From the NCBI GenBank assembly GCA_002391075.1, contig DGRN01000010.1, positions 26,050-90,049 of the forward strand: 64,000 nt of DNA. The letters are read 5' to 3'. The DNA comes from Candidatus Saccharibacteria bacterium UBA4387 (lineage in GTDB: Bacteria; Patescibacteriota; Saccharimonadia; Saccharimonadales; Saccharimonadaceae). Numbering within the stretch: the stretch's first letter is position 1; every line of letters begins with the position of its first letter. The translations under genes and the position numbers were made by a program. Shown one piece after another: positions 1-9,521 of this stretch. The notes beneath the pieces are model-generated. The model had not been told where the DNA came from and searched no databases. It saw only the letters and a list, made by a program, of their open reading frames with translations.

Positions 1-120
1 TTCCTGCCCATCCATCGCCAAACCACCGCCAAAGACATCCAAACCAGCACCGACCAGCTCAACGAAGCCGTTCAATACATGACCACCACTCCATCAGACC
101 CCACCAAGCCCAAAAAATAA
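1..120 (+). CDS. C-terminal end of an unidentified protein (partial)
   Basis: An open frame runs from the first base to a TAA at 118-120, giving 39 residues that end in TPSDPTKPKK. The tail is polar, rich in Thr, Gln and Pro, and looks like a disordered C-terminus. A good intrinsic terminator follows about 37 nt downstream, which supports a real gene end. Nothing in these residues identifies the family. The frame is inferred from the stop plus terminator only. Confidence 0.5.
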   Translation, partial: FLPIHRQTTAKDIQTSTDQLNEAVQYMTTTPSDPTKPKK

Positions 121-156
121 ACCCCATCGTTCAAACATAACTTCGCAGCCTATTTA

Positions 157-181
157 CCCCGCGCCAAGGCGGGGATTTTTC
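157..181 (+). terminator. Intrinsic terminator of the first partial gene
   Basis: The stem CCCCGC/GCGGGG with a 6-nt loop is followed by ATTTTT. It lies just after the stop codon at 118-120. Confidence 0.75.
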
Positions 182-416
182 TCACCGCACACAGCGCGCA
201 AACTACACCACCATCTCCGTCATCACATAGCCAATCTACAAAACCGACCAGCAAACCATAGCCACCAAGTCAGCGAGTCAGCCCTCTCAACCAAACCACC
301 AAAACCAACGAACATCAACACTCAGTCGTCAGTTCGCAGCACGAACACCAAAACTCAGCCGTCAGCTCGCAGCACGAACGCCCATCGCCCCATCCGACAC
401 CGACATCGCCGCGCAC
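181..416. other. Gene-free interval with short degenerate repeats
   Basis: No convincing coding frame is seen. Two 26-bp direct repeats (321-346 and 354-379) differ at 2 positions. A 15-bp motif at 217-231 recurs with one change at 427-441, inside the terminator of the neighbouring gene. The stretch looks like decayed sequence. Confidence 0.4.
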
Positions 417-448
417 AAAAAGACACCCGCCATCACATAGCAGGTGTC
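417..448 (-). terminator. Terminator of the 1998-aa surface protein gene
   Basis: On the minus strand, GACACC pairs with GGTGTC and is followed by TTTTTG. It lies 18 nt after the stop codon. Confidence 0.75.
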
Positions 449-465
449 TCGTTATTGACCGCAAT

Positions 466-3400
466 CTAGCGGCGGCGGCGCCTTGCCAGGAACATCATCA
501 TTCCAAAGCCTAGCACGCCCGCTCCGGCCAAGCCAGCAATCTTACCAACAATGCCGTCTGCCGTATTTGGCACCTCAGGATCCGGAATAATCTCGTGAAT
601 GAACGTAAATGTCATTGTTTCAGGATCAAATTCCACCACCGTCGTATAGCCATCAACGTCTTTTGCCAAGACCACGCGGTAATTATCCTTCAGATATTCG
701 AACAAAGGCGCAAAGTCAAACTTCTCCGTTTCGTTCTCCGTCGTGATGCGATTTCCGCGCTCTTTCTCGCCGTCAAGCAACAGCTCGAAATCCAGTGAAC
801 CAGGGCGCCTACCAAGCTCATCGTTATTATCCTTCCAGATATTCACCACATGAATCGTGATATTGCGCAAAACGCTCGTAAAGGTAAACGTATGCGTTTC
901 TTCGTCATACTCAACCGTGGTCGTATACGGATCAATCTCATCCATCTTGACATTGAACTCGTCAATAATCGCAGACGGAACCTCGATAAACTCAAACTCT
1001 TCCGGATCTTCATCGGAGCTTAGCTCGTGCGTTGCCTCTACGAGACCGCCGTCTTCACAGACAACCACATCGCCTTCTGGTTCTTCGCCATCTTCAGCAT
1101 CGGAACCGTCAGCATTGCCTGCATCGGAGCCATCGCCGCCATCGGCGCCAGTCGCATCGCCGTCAGAACCATCAGAGCCGTCAGCACCAGTTACATCGCC
1201 GTCTGAACCGTCATCGCCGTCCGTCGCCTCGCAAGCTTCACCTTCGCATTCTTCTTCGGTTTCTTCTTCCGCCTCTGCGCATTCTTCGCGATCAGTCCAG
1301 ATTAACTTATAATCCGTCTTCTCTGGGCGCACACCCAAAACATCGTCATCATCGTCCCAAACGTGCACCACCTTAATCGTTTCGACGTCCAACTTGCTCG
1401 TAAAGGTATACGTCACCGAGCCGTCATCTTCGTCAGTCACTTCGACCGTCGTCGTGTAGTGCGGCACGTCGATCATCGGCACGTCATAGTCTTCTTTATC
1501 CGGTCTGTGCAAGTTGATATAATCAGTTGCGCTCTCGCCATCGCGGATATTCAGACTCTTCGTATCAACCTCGTCATCCTTCTTCATCAGCGTATAGCTT
1601 GTGATGTCTGGGCGCAATCCGTAATGGTTATCGTAATCTTCCCAAACTTGCTTTACGTGAATATCCAAATCGTCGACCAGCGTACTTGTGTAGATATACG
1701 TTTTCGACGAAGGCTCATATCGCAGCGTCGTTTCATAATGCTCGATATCGAGATTCTCCATCGAGAAATTAGCTTCTTTTCGCCTATCAAGGTTCAAGAA
1801 CGCATCATTAAATTCCGTCACACTGCCGTCATCGCCAAAGTCAATCGTCTTTTTCAAGTCATTTCCGCCAGAATTCTTCAGTGTGTACGTCTGCGAATCC
1901 GGTCGTAAGCCACGCGAGTCATTATCATCGATCCAGATATGCTTCACTCTGATATCCAAATCGTCAACCAGTGTACTCGTGTAAATATACGTTTTCGTCG
2001 AAGGCTCATATCGCAACGTCGTTTCATAATGATTAATGTTCAAGTCTTGCATAGAATAATCAGCTTCCCTCAACCTGTTCAAGTTCTTGAACTCTTCATT
2101 AAACTCGGTCACAGTACCATCAGTACCAAAGTTAATTGTCTTGTACTGATTACTCCCATTAGCGTCATACAGAGTATATCTTTGTGAAGATGGCCTAAAC
2201 TTACGTGAATTATTGTCGTCAATCCAGATATGCTTCACCTTGATATCCAAATCATCAATCAGTGTGCTCGTGTAAATGAAGGTGCGCGTCCTTTCGTCGT
2301 AAGACAAAACCGTCTGATAATGATTAATGTTTTTATCGTCCATATAATACTTATCAGAATTGAGCAACGGCAAATTAGAATACGTCTCGCTAAACTCAGT
2401 CACAGTACCATCAGTACCAAAGTTAATCGTTTTACTCTGGCTACTCGAACCCGTCTTCTTCAAAGTATATTGCTGCGAAGATGGCCTAAACTTACGCACA
2501 TTATTCGCATCAATCCAAATATGCTTAACTTTGATATCAATTCTATCGCTCAATGTACTCGTAAATGTATACGTATGGTTGTTATCCGACTTGGTTAATA
2601 CCGTCGAATAATGCGTAATCGGATTCGGCGTCATCGTCACGTTGAAATCGCCGAACATATACTTCGGGAATTCCGCATACTCATATTCCTGCGAATTCAC
2701 AGTCTTGTCGATGGTCATATTATACTTTTCAGCCGACGTCGTCTGCTTCATCAAATCAAATGCCAAAGTATTCGGGCGCGTATTGTACTTGTTGTCGTTA
2801 TCGATCCAAACTTTTCGCACCTTAATCTTATCAGTCGCTAATTCGCTCTTGAAGGTATAGGTAATCAAGTCCTGCTCTTCAACCCTGCTTACCAACTGAG
2901 TATTGTAACTACTTCTGCCATCGGCCGTCGCAATCCTAGATATAACCACATCATAGTCATCTTTGTAATACTCATGCAAATCCACATACTCAATCGTCTG
3001 CGTATTGCCAGAAGTCGCCGAAATCACCTTCGTGCCATCAATCACCGACGTACCCTTCTTCAACTGTGGCGTCACGGTTGCTGGTCGCGTACTGAACTTA
3101 TTATCAAGATCGACCCACTGCTTAATTACGCGAATCTTGAGCGGATGATCAATCGCCACCCTGGTCGTATTCGAACGCACACCGATGACACCAGGAAGCG
3201 GCGCACCAGTATCCGCATCAAAACCATTCCACTCGCTACGGAACGCGCTATACGCGAAGGTTCCACGGCCACCGGTCGTCGGCGCCTTCATCTTTATAAT
3301 CGTATAGATATAATCGTTCGTATTCAAAGTAGCTTTGCCGCCATCCGTCGTCAAATATTCAAAGGCAAGCGACTTTACCTGGCTCTTATTCGTGGTGCCC

Positions 3401-6400
3401 TCAATATACTCCCTCCAAGAATTATCACTACCAAGCGAACCAGCATTGTTCTTTGTCGAATAATAAACTTTTACCTTAATATTCTTGCCATTATAATCCT
3501 TGCGGCCGTTCGCATAAGTCAAATCCACACCGTCAAAAGTACCTTGCCAGTGATCATTATCCTCGTAGGCCATTTCAATATTGCTGTAAGTCACAATATT
3601 CGTCGCGCGGCTCATACCAGTTCGCGCCGTCAACTTATACTCGTAGTTTCCGCCAGCCGTCACATATGAATCATTCGTCGTAAAATCTACCGTCTGATCA
3701 GTGTCGACCATTTCTTTCAACGACTGCTCCGCCGCCTGCGCCATCAAAGGAGTGATATCCATCGCCTCCCAGTCTTGCGCCTCAGTCGTGTCGCCATTAT
3801 CGTTATAATCATCAGTATCTTTATATCCGCAGTTACCGCCTTCTATATAGCAGCTAGGATTCCTCAATACCTGATACGTCCGGAATTGGTACGTAGCGTC
3901 AGGGTTTTCGACGTATTTCTCGTAAGGAATTTTATATTTGATAAAAAACCTAAACTCATCACTACGATAACGGTCATGTTGATTTAATCTAGTATAAGGC
4001 TTTTCCGAAAAATCAACCTCAATCTGTACCCAATCCTGCCCTGTATTATGCCAGTTCTTTACGATTTTCACCGTAGCGTGATTCTTAATAAATTCTTCAG
4101 CCTCATCACCACTGCTGAACAAATGTTCGCCATTCTTATCAAAAGCTTGTTCAGTCCAGTACGTCGACCAGTTCACATCTATCGAATCAAATATTTCCTC
4201 TTTCGTCGATAAAAGCGTTACGCCTTTTGGCATCATGAATTCACCATAAATACGAGATATAAAATCTTCATCCTTCATCTGCGCCGTAAATAACTTCGGA
4301 TTTTTTTCACCATCCGTCGAGTATTCTATCGTAAGCAAAGTAGCTTCTGCTACGCCCACAAAACCATCCGACGAATTATCAAAAACCGGCTTACTGTAGT
4401 TATATATACTTGGATCCGGCTTACGTATAATATTCCCAAGCACATAGCCTTCCCACTCTTTCTCCGCAACCCAACGCTGCTGATAGTGACCGTAAGTCGC
4501 CAAATCGTATGGTGCAATCTTATCTCTAGTAACACCCTCGGCGTAACTCTCCAACTCAGGAACATTCACTATCACGCCATTACGATCCATTTCAGTATAG
4601 CTAAAGTTATAAACCTTACCGTTTTCAGGCAAATTTTGAGACTTCAAGGTAACGGTTGTTTTGAGCGTATAATCCTTTATGTCTCTATCCATGCCTTTAA
4701 TTACAACTCGCCAACCGACAACATTACCCTTAAGTTCATCGCTTTTAGTAAAACTCCAAACATCCGACCAGCAAGCAGAGCTGTAATAATCATCTAGATC
4801 CAATCGCTTATATTCGTTCTCTCCTCTTAAGCGATAATACACTTCAGCACTATAAGTATTAACCGAATTCTCACGACAATAGAACAACGCGCCGTTAGCG
4901 CCAACCATATGATTAGGCGATGTTATTCTATCAAAGTAGTAATCGTCCTCATTCAATTTCTTTTTTACGCCATCTGTTATATCTTCGTAATACAATATAT
5001 CATCACCGATAACCAAATCATATTTCTCGCCGTTCGTATTCATTACTTGCGAGCTAATATCAAATAAAACCGACCCACCACTATCACTTTTGATGGCCCC
5101 ACCATTTATTACTGGCGTGCTAGTATCAACTTTCTTAAATACACCAACGTCATTGCCCTTATACTCGAGCTTAAAGTTACTCAGGTCAACTGTCGCAACG
5201 TTTTCAGCTAGTTCCGACTCATTCGTCTCCCTAAAATACACGCCCCTAGAATACACGGTATCTTTTACCTCGTTTTTGCCAAGAGATTCATTGTATTTAT
5301 TCTTTGGGTAACCCACAAATATCTCTCTACACGTCCAATAAGCAGTCATACAGACATCGCTCGTATTACCAGATATATATCCAGCATCCGACACGATATA
5401 ATACCCATTCGCATCTCTAGACATCTGATTTTTATTGGCATCCAAAACCTTCACGTCAGGGCTAAGCGCATCACGCCAATACCAACTCTTCACAGGAATC
5501 TTCTGGTAGTCTCGATAATTACTATACTCACTATATGTCGACGTCTCCGGGTTATAATTATTCGGCATATAATTGACAAAAGTGTCCCTGCTATCACCGT
5601 AATATACATAGTGAACCCATGTATAGTTATCTGCATCACTCCCCAAGCCCTCATATGAATTTATCTTTTTAGGACTTACATACACCGAATACCTGTCTTT
5701 GGTCCATTCAAAATTATAGCTACGATTATAGTGTACGGTAGCGTTATCGCTACTCTCTATCGAATCATTTAGTGTCGCGCCAACACTTTTGTCATAAGTA
5801 AAATTAGCATTTTCCAAGAAGAATGGCGGATACAAACTGTTCTTTTCGTAACTCTTAACCCTATATGCTAGCTGGATCGCACCATCTACGCTCATACCCG
5901 CCGGAATCGTATTCCTGTTCCAAAAATAACAAGTCGGCGCCTGACTACCATTGACAATGTCAGTCACTCCTGACTCGCATTTATATTCCCAATCTTTCGG
6001 GTTTTCCGAAGGAGTAGCACCTTTCTTCTCTGCCGCATAAGCAGTACTCACCACGGACAAACTATTCAGATACTTATCGCCAAAAACTTCATCAGTAAAC
6101 TTCGTACCGTATAATTCATTTGAATTTCCACTAAACGGTTCTTTGACTGTGATTTTCAAATCACCAGGAGCATAATCTTTATCGACCACCTCAGCCTTAT
6201 AATTTACTTGGAGGGTAAATGTCCTTTCTTGTGCAGAAGTTGTGTCAGCGTCAATACTCCAAGTCTCGCTCTTAGAAGTATTTCCTTCCAAATCCACCCA
6301 GCTCGTTGACAGCTTCCATACATCAGGGCTCACCTCAGCTTCGGCATGAGTTTCGTTTTTTGCATTAATAATCGCAACCGCGCTCACGCTTGTCACCGCA

Positions 6401-6462
6401 ATCACCGCCGCAACAACAAAAATGCGTTTCAAAAACCTTGATCTCCCAAAAACTCCTAACAT
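466..6462 (-). CDS. Giant secreted surface protein with 8 Cna-B-like repeats (1998 aa)
   Basis: Seen: a basic N-terminus and hydrophobic signal segment (about residues 8-33), a long N-terminal region (to about 1100) without recognised family, then eight Cna-B-like repeats (about 1104-1955), each opening with a strand such as VKHIWID followed by an RP motif. The C-terminus has PNTAD (1965-1969), a membrane helix and five arginines, the layout of a sortase-type wall-anchoring signal, although PNTAD is not LPXTG. Repeat 7 is interrupted by an acidic Gly/Ser/Asp tract (about 1725-1800). The 2656-aa protein at 52863 shares the signal segment, the N-terminal region and the repeat type, so they are paralogues. 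The start is fixed by an AAGGAGG site just upstream. Role inferred: an elongated stalk or adhesin, perhaps for host-cell contact. No sortase gene is in the window. Confidence 0.85.
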   Translation of the reverse strand: MLGVFGRSRFLKRIFVVAAVIAVTSVSAVAIINAKNETHAEAEVSPDVWKLSTSWVDLEGNTSKSETWSIDADTTSAQERTFTLQVNYKAEVVDKDYAPGDLKITVKEPFSGNSNELYGTKFTDEVFGDKYLNSLSVVSTAYAAEKKGATPSENPKDWEYKCESGVTDIVNGSQAPTCYFWNRNTIPAGMSVDGAIQLAYRVKSYEKNSLYPPFFLENANFTYDKSVGATLNDSIESSDNATVHYNRSYNFEWTKDRYSVYVSPKKINSYEGLGSDADNYTWVHYVYYGDSRDTFVNYMPNNYNPETSTYSEYSNYRDYQKIPVKSWYWRDALSPDVKVLDANKNQMSRDANGYYIVSDAGYISGNTSDVCMTAYWTCREIFVGYPKNKYNESLGKNEVKDTVYSRGVYFRETNESELAENVATVDLSNFKLEYKGNDVGVFKKVDTSTPVINGGAIKSDSGGSVLFDISSQVMNTNGEKYDLVIGDDILYYEDITDGVKKKLNEDDYYFDRITSPNHMVGANGALFYCRENSVNTYSAEVYYRLRGENEYKRLDLDDYYSSACWSDVWSFTKSDELKGNVVGWRVVIKGMDRDIKDYTLKTTVTLKSQNLPENGKVYNFSYTEMDRNGVIVNVPELESYAEGVTRDKIAPYDLATYGHYQQRWVAEKEWEGYVLGNIIRKPDPSIYNYSKPVFDNSSDGFVGVAEATLLTIEYSTDGEKNPKLFTAQMKDEDFISRIYGEFMMPKGVTLLSTKEEIFDSIDVNWSTYWTEQAFDKNGEHLFSSGDEAEEFIKNHATVKIVKNWHNTGQDWVQIEVDFSEKPYTRLNQHDRYRSDEFRFFIKYKIPYEKYVENPDATYQFRTYQVLRNPSCYIEGGNCGYKDTDDYNDNGDTTEAQDWEAMDITPLMAQAAEQSLKEMVDTDQTVDFTTNDSYVTAGGNYEYKLTARTGMSRATNIVTYSNIEMAYEDNDHWQGTFDGVDLTYANGRKDYNGKNIKVKVYYSTKNNAGSLGSDNSWREYIEGTTNKSQVKSLAFEYLTTDGGKATLNTNDYIYTIIKMKAPTTGGRGTFAYSAFRSEWNGFDADTGAPLPGVIGVRSNTTRVAIDHPLKIRVIKQWVDLDNKFSTRPATVTPQLKKGTSVIDGTKVISATSGNTQTIEYVDLHEYYKDDYDVVISRIATADGRSSYNTQLVSRVEEQDLITYTFKSELATDKIKVRKVWIDNDNKYNTRPNTLAFDLMKQTTSAEKYNMTIDKTVNSQEYEYAEFPKYMFGDFNVTMTPNPITHYSTVLTKSDNNHTYTFTSTLSDRIDIKVKHIWIDANNVRKFRPSSQQYTLKKTGSSSQSKTINFGTDGTVTEFSETYSNLPLLNSDKYYMDDKNINHYQTVLSYDERTRTFIYTSTLIDDLDIKVKHIWIDDNNSRKFRPSSQRYTLYDANGSNQYKTINFGTDGTVTEFNEEFKNLNRLREADYSMQDLNINHYETTLRYEPSTKTYIYTSTLVDDLDIRVKHIWIDDNDSRGLRPDSQTYTLKNSGGNDLKKTIDFGDDGSVTEFNDAFLNLDRRKEANFSMENLDIEHYETTLRYEPSSKTYIYTSTLVDDLDIHVKQVWEDYDNHYGLRPDITSYTLMKKDDEVDTKSLNIRDGESATDYINLHRPDKEDYDVPMIDVPHYTTTVEVTDEDDGSVTYTFTSKLDVETIKVVHVWDDDDDVLGVRPEKTDYKLIWTDREECAEAEEETEEECEGEACEATDGDDGSDGDVTGADGSDGSDGDATGADGGDGSDAGNADGSDAEDGEEPEGDVVVCEDGGLVEATHELSSDEDPEEFEFIEVPSAIIDEFNVKMDEIDPYTTTVEYDEETHTFTFTSVLRNITIHVVNIWKDNNDELGRRPGSLDFELLLDGEKERGNRITTENETEKFDFAPLFEYLKDNYRVVLAKDVDGYTTVVEFDPETMTFTFIHEIIPDPEVPNTADGIVGKIAGLAGAGVLGFGMMMFLARRRRR

Positions 6463-6481
6463 TGAACCTCCTTATGCCTAC

Positions 6482-6511
6482 ATAATAGCATAAGCTCAAT
6501 ATTTTGAACAA
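6482..6511 (-). promoter_or_regulatory. Probable promoter of the 1998-aa surface protein
   Basis: On the minus strand TATTAT (plus 6482-6487) is preceded by TGC, an extended -10, and by a weak TTGTTC -35 (6506-6511) at an 18-nt spacing. A strong SD follows. The 32-bp-spaced palindromes lie immediately upstream. Confidence 0.5.
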
Positions 6512-6525
6512 TACATTTATTCAAA

Positions 6526-6576
6526 CGTTGTAATTATTACAACAAAAAGCAAATCATTGTTGTAACTTTTACAACA
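6526..6576. repeat. Two 19-bp palindromes with 32-bp spacing (array 1)
   Basis: The core TGTTGTAA-N3-TTACAACA occurs at 6526-6544 (outer bases imperfect) and 6558-6576 (perfect), with centres 32 bp apart and a 13-nt spacer. The same unit recurs three times at 19433-19515. Here it sits just upstream of the giant-protein promoter, so an operator is possible. Confidence 0.7.
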
Positions 6577-6595
6577 TTTACCAGTTATCCGGCAC

Positions 6596-6621
6596 CAAAA
6601 AGTCCCGCCATCACGGGGACT
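6596..6621 (-). terminator. cysS terminator
   Basis: On the minus strand the stem AGTCCC/GGGACT is followed by TTTTT, directly after the cysS stop codon. Confidence 0.75.
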
Positions 6622-6625
6622 CCTC

Positions 6626-7981
6626 TTATTTATATTGCCAAATCGGCCCCGCCGCCGTATCAAGCACCTCAATCCCCTCTCGTTCTATCTCGTCGCGCAA
6701 CCTATCGGCCAATCCGTAATCTTTCATTTCTTTTGCCTTCACGCGCGTCGCAATCTTTTCCTTCAACTCATCCGAAATATCAGGCGTCGTTTCCACAATC
6801 CGCAGCCCAAAAACCGCATCCAAAAAATCCAGAAATTCTTCATTCGGCGCACCATCACCTATCGCCTGATCTAACACCGCCAAAGCCCCCGCCGAATTCA
6901 TATTATTATTCAGATTCGCCATCATCTCGTCGCGCGTCGCCGCAAAATCCATCGCCTCTCGCTGCCACCGCAAAGCCGCAAAATTCCGATAATTCCGCAA
7001 GCGCTGATGCGCCGCCCGCAAATCCGCAAAACTAAAATTCCGATTCGCCTGATAATGCCCCTGAAAAATCCACAACTTATAATCCTCACGCGAAAATCCG
7101 CGCTCTTCCAAATCGCTAAAATAATACACATTCCCCAACGATTTCGAAATCTTCTCCCCATCAATCGTAATATGATTACAATGCACCCAATAATTGCACA
7201 TCTTCCCACCAAACGCCGACTCTGTCTGCGCAATCTCGTTCGTGTGATGTACCGGCACATGATCTACGCCGCCAGTATGAATATCGAACGGCTCACCCAA
7301 CTGCGCGTGCGCAATCGCCGAACACTCCAAATGCCACCCCGGATACCCCATGCGCCCGCGATACTCCCATTGCATCGCATGGTCCTCACCTTCCCGAATC
7401 CATTTCCACACCGCGAAATCCGACACGTTGCGTTTCTCTTCGCTGAAACCGACACGCGCCCCCGCCCGCAAATTCTCCAAATCCAATCGCGCAAAATCCG
7501 CATAACTCGCAAACTTCGACGTATCAAAATACAATCCGTCCGTCGTGTCATACAAAAAGCCTTTTTCATCAAGCAAATCAACAATCTTCTTCTGCTCTTC
7601 AATATAATCCGTCGCCCTACAAATCGCTTCCGGCTCCACTAAATTCAGCGCCCGAAAATCTTCCAAAAACGCATCCATATATTTCTGCGCCACCTCCCAC
7701 ACTGTCTTGCCTTCACGACGCGCACCTTTTTCCATCTTGTCTTCCCCCTCATCCGCGTCCGAAGTCAAATGCCCTACGTCAGTGATATTCATCACGCGCT
7801 TCACGCCGTAGCCATTCTGCTTCAAAATTCGCACCAGCAAATCCCAGTAAACATAGGCCGCAAAATTCCCTATATGCGCAAAACTATACACCGTCGGCCC
7901 ACAAGTATAAATCTTCACCTGCTCAGGATTGATCGGCTTAAACTCTTCCACCTCGTGGTTCATGGTATTGTATAGTTTCAT
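6626..7981 (-). CDS. cysS: Cysteine--tRNA ligase
   Basis: Charges tRNA-Cys with cysteine in the cytoplasm. Class I synthetase hallmarks are visible: TCGPTVY with zinc-ligand Cys27, the HIGH-type motif HIGNF shortly after, HLECSAIAHAQLG with further zinc ligands, and KISKSLGN as the KMSKS loop. At 451 aa it is close to the usual length. An in-frame ATG 48 nt further upstream would add RRRRRW-type residues that no CysS has, so the start MKLYNTMNHEVEEF is preferred. A TATAAT lies 9 nt before this ATG and there is no SD, so the mRNA is probably leaderless. Its own terminator follows. Confidence 0.96.
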   Translation of the reverse strand: MKLYNTMNHEVEEFKPINPEQVKIYTCGPTVYSFAHIGNFAAYVYWDLLVRILKQNGYGVKRVMNITDVGHLTSDADEGEDKMEKGARREGKTVWEVAQKYMDAFLEDFRALNLVEPEAICRATDYIEEQKKIVDLLDEKGFLYDTTDGLYFDTSKFASYADFARLDLENLRAGARVGFSEEKRNVSDFAVWKWIREGEDHAMQWEYRGRMGYPGWHLECSAIAHAQLGEPFDIHTGGVDHVPVHHTNEIAQTESAFGGKMCNYWVHCNHITIDGEKISKSLGNVYYFSDLEERGFSREDYKLWIFQGHYQANRNFSFADLRAAHQRLRNYRNFAALRWQREAMDFAATRDEMMANLNNNMNSAGALAVLDQAIGDGAPNEEFLDFLDAVFGLRIVETTPDISDELKEKIATRVKAKEMKDYGLADRLRDEIEREGIEVLDTAAGPIWQYK

Positions 7982-7990
7982 AATACCTAT

Positions 7991-7996
7991 ATTATA
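7991..7996 (-). promoter_or_regulatory. -10 box of cysS (leaderless arrangement)
   Basis: TATAAT on the minus strand, 9 nt before the cysS ATG. Transcription would start at or next to the start codon. Confidence 0.6.
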
Positions 7997-8031
7997 CCAT
8001 CTTCGCCGACGCCTTAATTCAGGCGCCAACG

Positions 8032-9510
8032 CTATTTGTCTTGATGTTTCTGACCTGTCGGCGTATCTTGCGGAGTCGAGCCAATCATCCGGCCAATCCC
8101 CATATAATTCGCCATCTTCTCCCCCATCAGCTCCTTACCATTCCGCGCCACAGCTCCCTTAATCGCAGAATCATTTTGATCCGCAATCCGCGAATTACGC
8201 AAACGCTTGCGATGCTCGCGCAAATTATCCACTTCGCGCAAATTTGACATCTCCGCCTTCGTTTCGCGCTCATGCCCATGCCGCGCAGACGCATTACGAT
8301 AGCGATTATATTTCAACCAATAGAAGATAAAACCAGGCGTCAAACCAAATAAGCCTAGCCACGCCGGATTATCGTCATCGACATCCCTCACAATCCAATA
8401 CTTAAACCACCAAAACCCAATCACGAGGCCCACAATCTCAATCAACACCGAAATCGCCATCAAGCGCGACTTATTAATCGGCACGCTCCCCATCGTCTCG
8501 CCAGTCCGCGCATTTACCGCCACATAATGCAGCAGCTTCCGCCCATTCTTCACTTCCAAATAGCTATAAAGCCAAACCGGCAAATACGCCGTCCGCCACT
8601 TCAGCCCCTTATCCTCAAACTTCTCCACATCCCAGTGCGCCCCGCGATCATATTGCTTTATTGTCGTTTTCGCCTGATAGCGCAACACATCGCCTGCCTG
8701 CGCAAACATCAACTGCCTCAAATCACCAACGTTCACGTCGCGTTTCTCGCTAGTATATCCACGCAAATATCGCGGATCCCACGCCACCGCATTTTCCGTA
8801 TCAAACGGCATAATCGCATTAATCACATTCTTCGTATCTGCGCGCAAATCCTGCGACAACTTGTCCATCGACGCCTCAATCGTCAAATCATCAATCTCCG
8901 AATCGAACTCACGCTCCACATCGTACGCGTCCGCATCGTAATACGTCGTCTTATTAATCCGATACGAACGCACTTTGCGCTCAGCCACACCCTTAAACTG
9001 CGCATGCGCATTCACATCCACCACAAAATACGGAAAATACACGCCCAAAACATTCTCGGTCGAAAACTCCTTCTTGAACTGCGGATGCGCAAAAAACTTC
9101 CGTGCCTCCACAAAATTGCGAATATTCGACTCTGCTTTCGCTTTCTCATACTGAAACGGCAACACAAAATCCGGCACCGCCCCATTCTTCAACTTCTCAT
9201 TAATCGACAGCACATTCCGGCACCAGTGACACTTCGCCGTCTGCACCTCATCCGCATTAATCACCACCTCAGAGCCGCACGAGCTACACTTCAGCGTCAA
9301 GACAATCTTTTCATTCGGAATAATATCCTCCGCACCTTCGCCAATCGATTCCCCGCTCAGCTCCTTGACGCCACCAGCCTTGTTGGCAGTTTCCGCCTTA
9401 AAAACCGTCCGACAATATTCGCATTTCAAATTGCCAGTCGTGCCATCCGGCATAATGTCCGATGCGCCGCAATTCGGACACCTAATAATTCCATTTTTTG
9501 TTTCTGCCAT
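8032..9510 (-). CDS. Membrane protein with twin N-terminal zinc ribbons (TFIIB-type/YdjG-like)
   Basis: Two zinc ribbons open the protein: Cys11, 14, 30, 33 and a second set in CSSCG...CHWC (about 73-100). A conserved soluble region follows, with VLGVYFPYFVVDV and FDTENAVAWDP, both shared with the next gene. Two hydrophobic segments lie at about 347-371 and 381-401, and the C-terminal part is basic and polar. This matches proteins named TFIIB-type zinc ribbon-containing, which are encoded beside SPFH proteins, as with B. subtilis YdjG/YdjI. The SD is TAGGAGG. The gene starts 11 nt after its paralogue ends and closes the operon. Function unknown; a membrane-associated partner of the SPFH protein is inferred. 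Confidence 0.8.
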   Translation of the reverse strand: MAETKNGIIRCPNCGASDIMPDGTTGNLKCEYCRTVFKAETANKAGGVKELSGESIGEGAEDIIPNEKIVLTLKCSSCGSEVVINADEVQTAKCHWCRNVLSINEKLKNGAVPDFVLPFQYEKAKAESNIRNFVEARKFFAHPQFKKEFSTENVLGVYFPYFVVDVNAHAQFKGVAERKVRSYRINKTTYYDADAYDVEREFDSEIDDLTIEASMDKLSQDLRADTKNVINAIMPFDTENAVAWDPRYLRGYTSEKRDVNVGDLRQLMFAQAGDVLRYQAKTTIKQYDRGAHWDVEKFEDKGLKWRTAYLPVWLYSYLEVKNGRKLLHYVAVNARTGETMGSVPINKSRLMAISVLIEIVGLVIGFWWFKYWIVRDVDDDNPAWLGLFGLTPGFIFYWLKYNRYRNASARHGHERETKAEMSNLREVDNLREHRKRLRNSRIADQNDSAIKGAVARNGKELMGEKMANYMGIGRMIGSTPQDTPTGQKHQDK

Positions 9511-9521
9511 CTCCCTACCTC

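Noticed and set aside
466..500. Classical LPXTG anchor on the 1998-aa protein
   Set aside because: The motif is PNTAD; the architecture fits a sorting signal but the pentapeptide does not match LPXTG, so it is described only as sorting-like.
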